Shown here piece after piece: positions 1 through 8,173 of a DNA stretch of 64,000 bases. Numbering within the stretch: position 1 is the stretch's first letter; each line of letters starts with the position of its first letter. Source of the DNA: Kitasatospora sp. NBC_00240 (GTDB lineage: Bacteria > Actinomycetota > Actinomycetes > Streptomycetales > Streptomycetaceae); contig NZ_JAPEMU010000001.1 in assembly GCF_026342405.1 (NCBI RefSeq), positions 2,108,001 through 2,172,000 on the forward strand, given 5' to 3'. A program made the translations under genes and the position numbers. The notes under the pieces are model-generated. The model saw nothing but the letters and a program-made list of their open reading frames with translations. It was not told where the DNA came from and did not search any database.

Positions 1-166
1 CGGGCACGTGGACCGGCACCTGGATCAGGTTGCCCGACAGCACGCCCGGCGAACCGGCCGCGACACCCTGGGCACTGGCGCCACCGTGCGCGGCGGCCAT
101 GCCCGCACCGGCGAGGACCAGACCACCGGTGGCGGCGGCGACAGCGGCGAGCTTCTTGACGTTCAT
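1..166 (-). CDS. Chaplin, 3' end lies outside the window
   Basis: Partial gene. The 55 visible residues are a Sec signal peptide (MNVKKLAAVAAATGG, then an Ala/Gly-rich core ending near AAA-HGG) followed by the start of a chaplin domain: SPGVLSGNLIQVPVHVP matches the conserved opening of that domain. Chaplins are secreted amphipathic peptides that assemble on the surface of aerial hyphae and spores. The short spacing from signal peptide to domain suggests a short chaplin (ChpD-H type) rather than an LPXTG-anchored one, but the end is not visible. AGGAGG lies at 171-176, 4 bases before the ATG. The cysteines expected later in the domain are beyond the edge. Confidence 0.9.
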   Translation of the reverse strand, partial: MNVKKLAAVAAATGGLVLAGAGMAAAHGGASAQGVAAGSPGVLSGNLIQVPVHVP

Positions 167-370
167 CGTTCCTCCTGTTGATGTCACAACCCTTTCAGCG
201 GGTTGCACAGGGATGAACGAGGGTCCGTCCGGCGAGGTACGGACGGGTGTCGCCATTCACTCGCAACGGTGATGTCTAGCACGGATGACCGACACGAATT
301 CCCGGCGGAGAATCGTTTCTCTTGATCTCTCCGCACCCGTACCAAATCATTCGTCAGGACAATGCGAACG

Positions 371-400
371 GCCCGCCTCCCGGCTTCGGGGACGGGCCGC
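371..400. terminator. GC-rich stem-loop, possible terminator
   Basis: GGCCCG and CGGGCC arms enclose a partly paired inner stem with a CTTC-type loop. It lies between the chaplin start and the 35-bp repeat array, downstream of the leftward M20 peptidase gene. There is no T-tract, so intrinsic termination is only a possibility. Confidence 0.4.
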
Positions 401-405
401 TCACC

Positions 406-580
406 GCGTGCACCGGCACGCGACAGGTGTGGGGTCAGCCGCGTGCACCGGCACGCGACAGGTGTGGGGTCAGCCGCGTGCACCGGCACGCGACAGGTGT
501 GGGGTCAGCCGCGTGCACCGGCACGCGACAGGTGTGGGGTCAGCCGCGTGCACCGGCACGCGACAGGTGTGGGGTCAGCA
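406..580. repeat. Five tandem copies of a 35-bp repeat
   Basis: Units start at 406, 441, 476, 511 and 546. They are identical apart from the last base of the fifth (cagca instead of cagcc). Each unit begins GCGTGCACCGGCACGC, a 6-bp hairpin with an ACCG loop, and ends GGTGTGGGGTCAGCC. The stop codon of the leftward M20 peptidase (575-577) lies inside the fifth unit, so the array appears to have grown from the 3' end of that gene. Period and position do not fit CRISPR because there are no spacers. Together with the hairpin at 371-400 it fills most of the gene-free stretch 167-574. Confidence 0.95.
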
Positions 581-1912
581 GGCGTCGATGAACCGGTCGA
601 GCACCCGGACGCCGAACTTCAGCCCGTCCACCGGCACCCGCTCGTCCACGCCGTGGAACATCCCGGCGAAGTCCAGGTCCGGCGGCAGCTGCAGCGGCGC
701 GAAGCCGAAGCAGCGGATCCCGAGGTCCTGGAACGACTTCGCGTCAGTACCGCCGGAGAGGCAGTACGGCACGGCCCGCGCGATCGGGTCCTCCGCCTTC
801 AGCGCCAGCTGCATGGCCTCCACCAGCGCCCCGTCGAAGCCGGTCTCGATCGCCTTGTCCGAGTGCAGGCTCTCGCGCTTCACCCGCGGACCGAGCACCC
901 GGTCCAGGTCGGCCAGGAACTCCTCCTCGTAGCCGGGCAGGAAGCGCCCGTCCACGTGCGCGGTCGCCTGACCGGGAATGACGTTGACCTTGTAGCCGGC
1001 GCCGAGCATGGTCGGCTGGGCGGTGTTGCGCAGCGTGGTGCCGATCATCTTGGCGATGCCGCCGAGCACCCGGAGCGTCTCGTCCATGTTCTCCGGGTCG
1101 AGCTCGACGCCCAGCGCGTCGGAGAGCTCGTCGAGGAAGGCCCGGACGGTCTTGGTGATCCGCAGCGGGAACTTGTGCCGCCCGAGCCGGGCCACCGCCT
1201 CGCACAGCTCGGTGATGGCGTTGTCGTCGTTCTCCATCGAGCCGTGCCCGGCCCGGCCCTCGACCGTGAGGCGCATCCAGTGCATGCCCTTCTCGGCCGT
1301 CTCCACCAGGTACAGCCGCACCTGGTCGTTGACGGTGAAGGAGAAGCCGCCGACCTCGCCGATCGCCTCGGTCACGCCCTCGAACAGGCCGGGGTGCTTG
1401 TCGACCAGGTAGCGCGCGCCGTAGGTGCCGCCCGCCTCCTCGTCGGCGACGAAGGCCAGCACCAGGTCGCGCGGGGGCTTGCGGCCCGTGCGGAGCCGGT
1501 CGCGGACGACCGCGAGGGTCATCGCGTCCATGTCCTTCATGTCGACCGCGCCGCGCCCCCAGACGCAGCCGTCGGCGATCTCGCCGGCGAACGGGTCGTA
1601 GGTCCAGTCGGCGGCGTTGGCCGGCACCACGTCGGTGTGGCCGTGGATCAGCAGGCCGGGCCGGGAGCGGTCCTCCCCCTCGATCCGGACGACCGTCGAG
1701 GCCCGCCCCTTGGCCGACTCGAAGATCTGCGGCTCCAGCCCGAACTCGGCGAGCTGCTCGGCGACGTACTCGGCCGCCTTGCGCTCCCCGGGCCCGGAGC
1801 CGTCGCCGTAGTTGCTGGTGTCGATCCGGATCAGGTCGCGACAGATCTCCGCGACCTCCGACTCGCCCGTCACCTTCGGGCCGGCCACCCGATCCGCCTT
1901 CGAGTCGCTCAC
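575..1912 (-). CDS. M20/M25/M40 family metallopeptidase
   Basis: 445 residues, a cytosolic metal-dependent peptidase/deacylase of the ArgE/DapE/carboxypeptidase G2 group. Visible motifs are LLIHGHTDVVPA (metal-binding His and catalytic Asp), WGRGAVDMKD (bridging Asp), FVADEEAGG (catalytic Glu and metal Glu), the dimerisation-domain stretch GRAGHGSM, and a late LSGGTDAKSF region leading to the C-terminal His ligand in FAGMFHGVDE. The GTG at 1912 is chosen because GAGGAG sits 5 bases upstream; a GTG at 1918 is possible, and further upstream extension is poorly supported. The substrate is not evident. The stop lies in the tandem repeat array. Confidence 0.9.
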   Translation of the reverse strand: MSDSKADRVAGPKVTGESEVAEICRDLIRIDTSNYGDGSGPGERKAAEYVAEQLAEFGLEPQIFESAKGRASTVVRIEGEDRSRPGLLIHGHTDVVPANAADWTYDPFAGEIADGCVWGRGAVDMKDMDAMTLAVVRDRLRTGRKPPRDLVLAFVADEEAGGTYGARYLVDKHPGLFEGVTEAIGEVGGFSFTVNDQVRLYLVETAEKGMHWMRLTVEGRAGHGSMENDDNAITELCEAVARLGRHKFPLRITKTVRAFLDELSDALGVELDPENMDETLRVLGGIAKMIGTTLRNTAQPTMLGAGYKVNVIPGQATAHVDGRFLPGYEEEFLADLDRVLGPRVKRESLHSDKAIETGFDGALVEAMQLALKAEDPIARAVPYCLSGGTDAKSFQDLGIRCFGFAPLQLPPDLDFAGMFHGVDERVPVDGLKFGVRVLDRFIDAC

Positions 1913-2085
1913 GGTCACTCCTCGTCGTCTCTCACCTGCCCGGGAGCGGTCCGCGCCACCCCGGAACCGGGCCCGGGGTCGTGCGGGCACGGCCCGCCCA
2001 TCCTCTCCCAGCGATCGCCCCTCCCCAAGGAGAACCCCCGGATCACAAGGCCCCGAGCCGTTCCAAACCTCCGGACCGGCCGTTT

Positions 2086-2115
2086 TTGGGACCAGAAGCC
2101 GATCTTTGCTACAGT
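2086..2115 (+). promoter_or_regulatory. Probable promoter of the tRNA-Leu gene
   Basis: TTGGGA at 2086-2091 and TACAGT at 2110-2115 are separated by 18 bases, and the tRNA begins 48 bases later. The boxes only partly match the vegetative consensus. Confidence 0.45.
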
Positions 2116-2162
2116 TATCAAGTCAGCGCGGCACGGAGCAGCGAGGACGAGCGGTACACCCC

Positions 2163-2247
2163 GTCCGGGTGGCGGAATGGCAGACGCGCTAGCTTGAGGT
2201 GCTAGTGCCCTTTATCGGGCGTGGGGGTTCAAGTCCCCCCTCGGACA
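2163..2247 (+). tRNA. tRNA-Leu (anticodon GAG)
   Basis: A class II tRNA with a long variable arm. The acceptor stem GTCCGGG pairs with CTCGGAC (one G-U pair). The anticodon stem GCTAGC/GCTAGT presents loop TTGAGGT with anticodon GAG, and the T arm is GGGGGTTCAAGTCCCCC. Discriminator A is at 2247 and CCA is not encoded. It reads CUC and CUU leucine codons. Confidence 0.97.
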
Positions 2248-2272
2248 CAGAACGATTCCCTCGGGAATCAGC

Positions 2273-2313
2273 AAAAGTGCCGGTTGAGATCCTTCTCAAC
2301 CGGCACTTTTTTT
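2273..2313 (+). terminator. Rho-independent terminator after tRNA-Leu
   Basis: A perfect 17-bp stem (AAAAGTGCCGGTTGAGA with its complement, loop TCCT) is followed by a T run to 2313. A smaller hairpin GATTCCC/GGGAATC at 2254-2269 precedes it. This is the most canonical intrinsic terminator in the window. Confidence 0.95.
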
Positions 2314-2604
2314 GCTGTCCCGACCCGCAGGTCGGGGCCGCAGGTCAGGATTCCTGGACAGCCACCGACCGGCCACGGCCTGGACGGCGGCCAGTACGCC
2401 GGGCCGTCCTGGCCGGCGGAAAGCGCCCGGTTCGGACCGATCGCCCCGGACGCGGCCGGACTACAGTCGATCACCCGGGGGTATCCCCTGTCCGGGGCAC
2501 TGCCCAGGTGTCCGCGCCGGCGCAGGAACCGGAGCCGCGGTCGAACCCGCCCCGGCCGGCCGACGGCGTACCGGCGCCGATACCTCCGACGTGGGGAGCC
2601 GTTC

Positions 2605-3222
2605 ATGACCACAGCGCAGGACCTGCTGCTCACCTCCCTGGACGCGGTGTCCAGCCCTCCCGTCAGCCCCGGCGACCTGTCGCTCGCCCTCGCCGGAGCC
2701 GAGCTGATCGATCTGCTGGACGCCCGGGCCCTGGCGCTGGACGGTGCCCTGATCGTGCCCGGCGACCGCCGGCCGGTGGCCGACCGCCTGTTGGCCGAGG
2801 CCGCCTCGTCGCTCGTCCGGCAGGCTCCCTACGAATCGGTCGAGGACTGGCTCTGGCGCCGGGGCCGCGGTCTGTCCTCGGCGTATCTGGCCGCCCTGGA
2901 GGCGGAGGGTGGCATCGTCCGGGAACGCGGCCGCCGGATTCCGGTCCGGACCGGCCGGACGGTGCTGGTCGATTCGCCCGCCCGCCGGCGCGCGGACGCC
3001 CGCTGGGCATCGGGGGATCCCGTCCTCGCCGGCCTGGTGGCCGCCGCCGGGTTCCGGCAGGAGCATACGGACGAGGCCTCGGACGGCGCCTCGGGCGGCT
3101 ACGACGGCGCGGTCGAGACGGTGCTCGCCGCCGTCGGTGACGCGGTGATGGAGCTGGAGGCCGTACGGCAGCGGCGAACCGTCGAGGACGCGGCCTTCGA
3201 CAACATCTGGCGAGGCCAATGA
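2605..3222 (+). CDS. GOLPH3/Vps74 (GPP34) family protein
   Basis: 205 residues. It has the GPP34 pattern: an N-terminal helix TTAQDLLLTSLD, the segment LALAGAELIDLLDARALALDG, a middle region with AYLAALEAEGGIVRE and LVDSPARRRA, and a C-terminal helix ending in FDNIWRGQ. In eukaryotes the family binds PI4P at the Golgi. The many actinobacterial copies are conserved but their role is unknown. ATG at 2605 is preceded by GGGGAG with 7-base spacing. It stands alone downstream of the tRNA terminator. Confidence 0.85.
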   Translation: MTTAQDLLLTSLDAVSSPPVSPGDLSLALAGAELIDLLDARALALDGALIVPGDRRPVADRLLAEAASSLVRQAPYESVEDWLWRRGRGLSSAYLAALEAEGGIVRERGRRIPVRTGRTVLVDSPARRRADARWASGDPVLAGLVAAAGFRQEHTDEASDGASGGYDGAVETVLAAVGDAVMELEAVRQRRTVEDAAFDNIWRGQ

Positions 3223-3338
3223 CGGGAGCACCGGTGGACGGTACGCCGGATCCGTGACGCCGAGGCCTTCGGCCGACGGGCCACGGGCGAGCACCCGACC
3301 TGGTGCTGCCCTTGCCACCACCGACTCCCGCGATCGGT

Positions 3339-3638
3339 TCAGATCGGCGGCTCCCACCAGTCGAGGCAGTCGCCGTCGGCGTCCCACTTCCGACAGGTCC
3401 GATGGCTGGTCGACTCGATCGCCGAGGCCTCGCGGTCCACGAACTCGGTGATGATCCGGCCGTCCTCGGCGCGGGAGAACCCGCTCTTCTTCGCGAAGTC
3501 GATGTCCATCGAGTGCTCCAGCGCGAGGCTGGCGAGGGCGTAGCGACCCTTGGCCTCGGGGTGCTGGGCGAAGGCGGCCTTGACGGCCTCGAAGAAGGCG
3601 GTGTCCTCCAGGGTGTAGATCTGCTGCTTCGTCGTCAT
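3339..3638 (-). CDS. Small conserved-looking protein of unknown function
   Basis: 99 residues. The second of two consecutive ATGs (3638) is taken as start because AAGGAG is 6 bases upstream of it. The N-terminal two thirds looks like a short helical domain (TTKQQIYTLEDTAFFEAVK, then a segment with HPEAKGRYALASLALEHS). The tail is unusual: two cysteines and two adjacent tryptophans in RTCRKWDADGDCLDWWEPPI. I do not recognise a family. The leader-plus-odd-tail architecture could suggest a modified peptide, but no modification enzyme is adjacent. Confidence 0.65.
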   Translation of the reverse strand: MTTKQQIYTLEDTAFFEAVKAAFAQHPEAKGRYALASLALEHSMDIDFAKKSGFSRAEDGRIITEFVDREASAIESTSHRTCRKWDADGDCLDWWEPPI

Positions 3639-3838
3639 CATGCGCTCCTTGGGGATTACGCGGACCGGCCGCAGCGCCGTCGGCCGAGCAGTCGGCGGCG
3701 GGCTCCTCCGGGCCCCGGCCGCTGGGCGATCACTTCCCATGCTGCCGCACCGCCGGGGGCGCCGCGAGGTGGCAGAGGTGCTCGCGGCCGGCCTGGGACG
3801 GACCGCGGTGACGGAGGGTATCGATCGGCGGGCCGGAA

Positions 3839-4072
3839 TCAGGGCGCTTGTGTCAGAAGATAGTTGACGACCTGACCGGCGCCGCCGCCCACCGGGGCGC
3901 AGCCAGCGGCGCCGGCGGTCCCACCCTCGTCGACGTGGCCGGTACCGGCGGGGCCGCCCTGCCCGGTGGCGACGCCGGAGACCGTCACCGCATCGGGCCC
4001 CTCCCCGCCGTCGAGCCTCGCGCCGTCGGCGACGTTGGCGGCAGCGACGTTGGCGGCGGCGACATTGGCGGC
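3839..4072 (-). pseudogene. Out-of-frame 3' continuation of the glycine-rich gene
   Basis: Directly after a GGGG run (4074-4077 on the complementary strand) the original reading frame turns into a Pro/Ser-rich sequence and stops at 3985. The adjacent frame instead continues the same style of protein for about 77 residues: three AANV repeats, then DGARLDGGEGPDAVTVSG, then CAPVGGGAGQVVNYLL ending at 3839. One extra G in the run would join the two parts seamlessly (DGAGGAANV). This is either a real one-base deletion that removed the C-terminus or a sequencing error in a homopolymer. Confidence 0.6.
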
Positions 4073-5415
4073 GCCCCGGCGCCGTCGATCAGGCTGACGG
4101 TGTCCCGGCCGGCGTCGCCCTGGACCGTACCGGTGTTGGCGGCCCCGCCGCGGGATCCGCTGCCGCCACGGACGGTGAGGGAGTCGGGGCCGGGGCCGCC
4201 GGCCACGGTGCCGCTGTTGCCGGGCGCCCCCAGGTCGCCGTCGTACGTCCGGGAGGTGCCGCCGGTGACCGTGACCGTGGCCGTGCCGGTGCCGGAGGCG
4301 CCCTTGATCCGGCCGGTGTTCCCCGCCGCCGACTCGCCGGTCACCTCGATGGTGGTGCTGCCGCTGTCGGAGCCGATGAGGGTGCCCGAGTTGCCGCCCG
4401 CCCCGACGGCCCGCACCGTGTGCTCACCGGTGCCGATCATGGTGATGGTGCTGGTGTTGCCGTTGCCGCCGGACTGTCCCCGTACGCTCACCGAGCCCCG
4501 GCCGAGGGTGATCGGCCCGCCGTTGCCGCCGGCCGCCGACCCGCCGGGCGCGTGGGAGTCGCCGTTGCCCGTCCCGCCCGCGCCGGGGGTGCCGCCGGTG
4601 ACCCCGAGGGTGATGCTGCCCGGGAGCCTGGTGTTCGCGCCGCCCGCCTGGTTGATCGACCTGCTGTTGCCGGGGGCGGCGTCACCGCCGTTCCCGCCGT
4701 CGCCGTCGTGCCCGGGCCGCCGGTGGGTGTGGTCGGCGCCGCCGGCGCCGGCGTTCCCACCCCGGCCGCCGTTTCCGCCGGTGATCGTGACGGTGTCCTG
4801 GCCGCTGCCGTGCACCAGCTCGCCCGCGTTGCCGGGGGCGCCGTCACCGCCGACGCCCCCGTCCCCGCCGTCGCCGCCACCGAGGTCCCAGCCGCTGTCC
4901 GCGTGGCCGCCGCCACCGCCTCCTCCCCCGTCGCCGCCGTTCCCGCCGCTGATGATGACGGTGTTGATGCCGGCCCCGAGCCGGACGGAGCCGGTGGGCG
5001 TCACGCCCGCCCCGCCGCTGCCGCCGGGGCTGCCGTCCTCGCCGTCGTTCGCCCCGTCGAAGTCGAAGAAGCCGCCGGCGTCGCTGCCCCGGGGCCCGTC
5101 CGCGCCCCGGGCACCAGGGGCGCCGGTGATCACCAGGGTGGTGTCGCTGTGGCCGAGCACCAGGGTGCCGGCGACGCCGCCGTGCACGGTGATGGTGTCC
5201 TTGCCCTTGTCGGTGCCGGTCAGGGTGGCTCCCCGCGGGATGCCCCGCTCGCAGACGACGGCGTCGCCGTCGGCGCCGACCGTACGGGAGCAGCCGGCCG
5301 GGTCGGCGGCGTGCGCCGCGCCCACCGGGACGCTCAGCATCACCGCGGCGACGGACGCCACGACGGCCGGCCGCAGCCGGCTCCCCGCGCCGCTCCCGGC
5401 TCTCGCCCTCGCCAT
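3985..5415 (-). CDS. Secreted glycine-rich repeat protein, C-terminus frameshifted
   Basis: 476 residues as read. The N-terminus is a Sec signal peptide ending near GAAHAADPAG. The rest consists of Gly-rich repeats with alternating beta-type lines such as GQDTVTITGGNGGRGG and NTVIISGGNGGDGG, suggesting a beta-roll or beta-helix exported protein that only loosely resembles RTX or PGRS repeats; no enzyme motif is seen. ATG at 5415 follows GGGGAGG. An almost identical RBS+ATG unit lies 20 bases upstream (ATG 5435), so the start is ambiguous by 7 residues. The last part of the gene appears shifted (see 3839-4072). Confidence 0.7.
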   Translation of the reverse strand: MARARAGSGAGSRLRPAVVASVAAVMLSVPVGAAHAADPAGCSRTVGADGDAVVCERGIPRGATLTGTDKGKDTITVHGGVAGTLVLGHSDTTLVITGAPGARGADGPRGSDAGGFFDFDGANDGEDGSPGGSGGAGVTPTGSVRLGAGINTVIISGGNGGDGGGGGGGGHADSGWDLGGGDGGDGGVGGDGAPGNAGELVHGSGQDTVTITGGNGGRGGNAGAGGADHTHRRPGHDGDGGNGGDAAPGNSRSINQAGGANTRLPGSITLGVTGGTPGAGGTGNGDSHAPGGSAAGGNGGPITLGRGSVSVRGQSGGNGNTSTITMIGTGEHTVRAVGAGGNSGTLIGSDSGSTTIEVTGESAAGNTGRIKGASGTGTATVTVTGGTSRTYDGDLGAPGNSGTVAGGPGPDSLTVRGGSGSRGGAANTGTVQGDAGRDTVSLIDGAGAPPMSPPPTSLPPTSPTARGSTAGRGPMR

Positions 5416-5770
5416 CTCGTGCCTCCCCCTCGCCATCTCGCGCCTCCCCCTCGCCGACGGCCGGGGCAGCGTGCGCGGGCGCCCGGCCGTCACAGCATGC
5501 GAGCAGGAGCCGCGTGGACGGCCGAGAGCCCGGCGGGACCACTCGAAAGGCTGGTCGTGGCACGGTCGGCGCATGATCCCGGACGGCGGGTCCCGGCCGG
5601 GCGATCCCCGTGCGGCGGCGCGGGAAGGTCGGCTCCGGGGGCTTCGGGCCACCCGGAGCACGCCAGCGCGGGGCACCGCGCGCGGGTGGCTGCCGAGCGC
5701 CGTCCGGCCACCGCTCCCGCCCGCGCCGCGGTGCCCACCCACCCGCCCTCCGGCCCGCCGGGGCGGGAGG
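5416..5770. other. Gene-free stretch upstream of the glycine-rich gene
   Basis: Contains a 20-bp tandem duplication of the ribosome binding site and start (about 5410-5450), and must hold the promoter of the leftward glycine-rich gene. I see no convincing -35/-10 pair, RNA gene or terminator; open frames here are GC-driven shadows. Confidence 0.5.
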
Positions 5771-6751
5771 TCAGTGCGCCACCCGCAGGACGATCTTGCC
5801 GCGGGTACGTCCCTCGGCGAGCTCGCGGTGGGCCTGGGCCGCCTCCTCCAGCGGGAACACGGCGGCCACCTCCACCCCGAGCCGGCCCTGCTCGACCAGC
5901 CCGGCGAGAGCGGTGAGACCGGCGCCGTCCGGCTCCACCAGGAAGGGCGCGACCCGGACGCCACGGGCCTGTGCCTCCTCGGCCAGGGCGGGCGAGACGC
6001 CCGACGGCACGGCCACCAGCAGGCCGCCGGGGCGCAGCACCGAGAGCGAGCGGGTGCTGGTGGCATCGTGCTCGTCGCCGACCAGGTCCACCACCACGTC
6101 GATGTCGGAGATCTCCTTCTCGAACCGGGTGCTGGTGTAGTCGACGACCTCGTCGGCGCCCAGCTCGCGCAGCCAGGCGTGCTTGGCCGCGCCCGCCGTG
6201 CCGGTCACATGGGCGCCCAGGTGCTTGGCGATCTGGACGGCGAAGTGGCCGACCCCGCCGCCCGCGGCGTGGACCAGGACGCGCTGCCCCGCCGTGACCC
6301 CGGCGGTGTCGACCAGGATCTGCCAGGCGGTGAGCGCGGCCAGCGGCAGGGCGGCGGCCTCGTCGTGGCCGAGGCCGGCGGGCTTGCGGGCGAACTGACG
6401 GGCGGGGGCGGTCACGTACTCGGCGTACGCGCCGGCCGCACGCGGGAACCAGGGCATCCCGTAGACCTCGTCGCCGACGGCGAGGGTATGGACGCCGAAG
6501 CCGACCTCCTCGACCACGCCGGAGACGTCCCAGCCGAGGACGAACGGCGGCTCGCCGAGTACCCCGGCCATGCCGCCGCCGGCCCGGGTCTTCCAGTCCA
6601 CGGGGTTGACCCCGGCGGAGACCACCCGGACCAGGACTTCGGTGGGCAGGGGCACCGGGCGCGGCAGGTCGGTGACGGTCAGCACCTCGGGGCCGCCGAA
6701 GGCGTTCTGGGTCACGGCGCGCATGGTCGGTGCGTCGGTGGGTCGGGTCAC
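5771..6751 (-). CDS. NAD(P)-dependent quinone oxidoreductase-type MDR protein
   Basis: 326 residues, zinc-free medium-chain reductase of the zeta-crystallin/quinone oxidoreductase group. It has the GroES-like half (VRVVSAGVNPVDWKTRAGG, VLGWDVSGVVEEVG) and the nucleotide-binding segment VLVHAAGGGVGHFAVQIAK, ending GKIVLRVAH as is usual. The structural-zinc cysteines of alcohol dehydrogenases are absent. GTG at 6751 is chosen because AAGGAG lies 7 bases upstream. It is divergent from the HxlR regulator, an arrangement in which HxlR proteins typically control a quinone/aldehyde-stress reductase. Confidence 0.9.
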   Translation of the reverse strand: MTRPTDAPTMRAVTQNAFGGPEVLTVTDLPRPVPLPTEVLVRVVSAGVNPVDWKTRAGGGMAGVLGEPPFVLGWDVSGVVEEVGFGVHTLAVGDEVYGMPWFPRAAGAYAEYVTAPARQFARKPAGLGHDEAAALPLAALTAWQILVDTAGVTAGQRVLVHAAGGGVGHFAVQIAKHLGAHVTGTAGAAKHAWLRELGADEVVDYTSTRFEKEISDIDVVVDLVGDEHDATSTRSLSVLRPGGLLVAVPSGVSPALAEEAQARGVRVAPFLVEPDGAGLTALAGLVEQGRLGVEVAAVFPLEEAAQAHRELAEGRTRGKIVLRVAH

Positions 6752-6830
6752 GGTGGGGCTCCTTCACTGGCGGCGGCCGGACTCGTCCGCCGGTCTCGCT
6801 GTTCTGGCGCCGACGCTACGCGGAAGACCG

Positions 6831-6855
6831 TAGTAACCCGCAAGGGCAGCTACTA
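6831..6855. promoter_or_regulatory. Candidate HxlR operator
   Basis: TAGTA and TACTA form an inverted repeat separated by 15 bases, in the divergent region between the oxidoreductase and the HxlR gene, in otherwise G+C-rich DNA. HxlR regulators usually bind such dyads near both promoters. Confidence 0.5.
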
Positions 6856-6900
6856 TCGATTGGGAAGCAATGCACGTCAGCACGTTGAAGGAGCGATCTC

Positions 6901-7260
6901 TTGGCCACCAGCTGCGCTACCGGCACCCATGACCGGCACGATGTCTACGCCGCCCTGTGCCCCTGCCGGGACATCCTCGCCCTGCTGGCCAACAAGTGGA
7001 GCGCCCTCACCATCGGCGCCCTGGAGAGCGGCCCGCTGCGGTTCGGCGAACTCCAGCGACTGCTGGAGGGGGTGAGTCCCAAGGTACTCACCCAGACCCT
7101 GCGCCGGCTGGAGGACTCCGCCCTGCTGACCCGCACCATCTACCCGGCGGTGCCGCTGCACGTCGAGTACGCCCTCACCGATCTGGGCCGCAGCGCCGCC
7201 GAGCCGCTGGCCGGCATCCGGGCCTGGGCGGAGCAGAACATCGACCGCTTCCCGGCCTGA
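6901..7260 (+). CDS. HxlR family transcriptional regulator
   Basis: 119 residues, winged helix of the HxlR type. CPCRDILALLANKWSALTIG carries the N-terminal Cys typical of redox/electrophile-sensing members. The recognition region is RFGELQRLLEGVSPKVLTQT, and the wing region includes ALTDLGRSAAEPLAGI. A TTG start at 6901 is supported by AAGGAG 7 bases upstream; no in-frame ATG gives a complete domain. It probably controls the divergent oxidoreductase and itself. Confidence 0.9.
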   Translation: MATSCATGTHDRHDVYAALCPCRDILALLANKWSALTIGALESGPLRFGELQRLLEGVSPKVLTQTLRRLEDSALLTRTIYPAVPLHVEYALTDLGRSAAEPLAGIRAWAEQNIDRFPA

Positions 7261-7265
7261 GACCC

Positions 7266-7305
7266 CGGGTGCCGGGCCGGGGCACCGGCCCGGGCCCGGC
7301 ACCCG
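7266..7305. terminator. Stem-loop between convergent genes
   Basis: A perfect 13-bp stem CGGGTGCCGGGCC/GGCCCGGCACCCG with a 14-base loop, between the HxlR gene and the leftward SDR gene. No T-tract follows, as is usual for actinomycete hairpin terminators. Confidence 0.7.
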
Positions 7306-7324
7306 CGACCGCGCCCACGCCCAC

Positions 7325-8173
7325 TCAGGCGACCCAAGTGCTGGTGGTGCCGACCACCCGGGTGCCGTCCGGGTCGGCCAGCTTCCCGGCGATGAAGGCG
7401 CGGGCCGCGTCGGAGGTCTGCACCCGCGGGACGGGGTGCTCGGCGGTGAGCACGGCGACCACGGCCGCGGCGGCGTCCGCGGCGGACTGGGCGTTGGCGA
7501 AGGCGCCGGCGGTCCGGGCCAGGTAGGCCTCCAGCGCCGGGGTGTAGGGGCCCATCCGCTCCAGCAGCTCGGAGCGGTCGTCGGGCACGCCGACGTTGGC
7601 CACGAACTCGCTCGCGACGGCGGCCGGCTCCACCACCGTGACGCTCACCCCGACCGTGGCGGCCACCGGGGTCAACGACTCCAGGTAGCCCTCCACCGCG
7701 AACTTGGCCGCGCAGTACGCCTCGTTGAACGGCTGGCCCACGACCCCGCCGACGCTGGTGACGGCGATCAGCCGGCCGCCCGCCGCGCGCAGGTGCGGCA
7801 TCGCGGCGGCCGTCACGTTCAGCACCCCGAAGAAGTTGACCTCCATGACCCGCCGGGCGACGTCCACGCCGTCCACCTCCAGCGTGCCGACATGGCCCGC
7901 GCCGGCGTTGTTGATCACCGCGTGCAGGGCGCCGTGATCGGCCACCACCGCGGCCACGCAGGCCGCCACCGAGTCGGGGTCGGTCACGTCCAGCCGCCGG
8001 ATCTCGACCAGGTCGGCCACTCCGGCCGCCGCGGCGGCGGCGCGCAGGGCGTCGGCCTTGGCCGTGTCGCGCATCGTCGCGACCGTGCGCCAGCCGGCCC
8101 TGGCCGCGGCGACGGCCGCCTCCAGGCCGATGCCGGTGGACGTGCCGGTGATCAGAACGGTGCTGGTGGTCAT
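7325..8173 (-). CDS. SDR family oxidoreductase
   Basis: 282 residues, classical short-chain dehydrogenase/reductase. Cofactor motif TGTSTGIG near the N-terminus, INNAG in the core, Ser in AVTSVGG and catalytic YCAAK. The extended C-terminal part (residues about 195-282) probably forms the substrate pocket. Substrate is not inferable. ATG at 8173 is preceded by a GAAGGCGGG purine stretch. It is not obviously in an operon. Confidence 0.88.
   Translation of the reverse strand: MTTSTVLITGTSTGIGLEAAVAAARAGWRTVATMRDTAKADALRAAAAAAGVADLVEIRRLDVTDPDSVAACVAAVVADHGALHAVINNAGAGHVGTLEVDGVDVARRVMEVNFFGVLNVTAAAMPHLRAAGGRLIAVTSVGGVVGQPFNEAYCAAKFAVEGYLESLTPVAATVGVSVTVVEPAAVASEFVANVGVPDDRSELLERMGPYTPALEAYLARTAGAFANAQSAADAAAAVVAVLTAEHPVPRVQTSDAARAFIAGKLADPDGTRVVGTTSTWVA

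Noticed and set aside
406..580. CRISPR array
   Set aside because: The 35-bp units are adjacent with no unique spacers and no cas genes are near.
362..2197. Rightward 611-codon open frame over the M20 peptidase
   Set aside because: It is antisense to a clear peptidase with all motifs; high G+C removes stops from the opposite strand.
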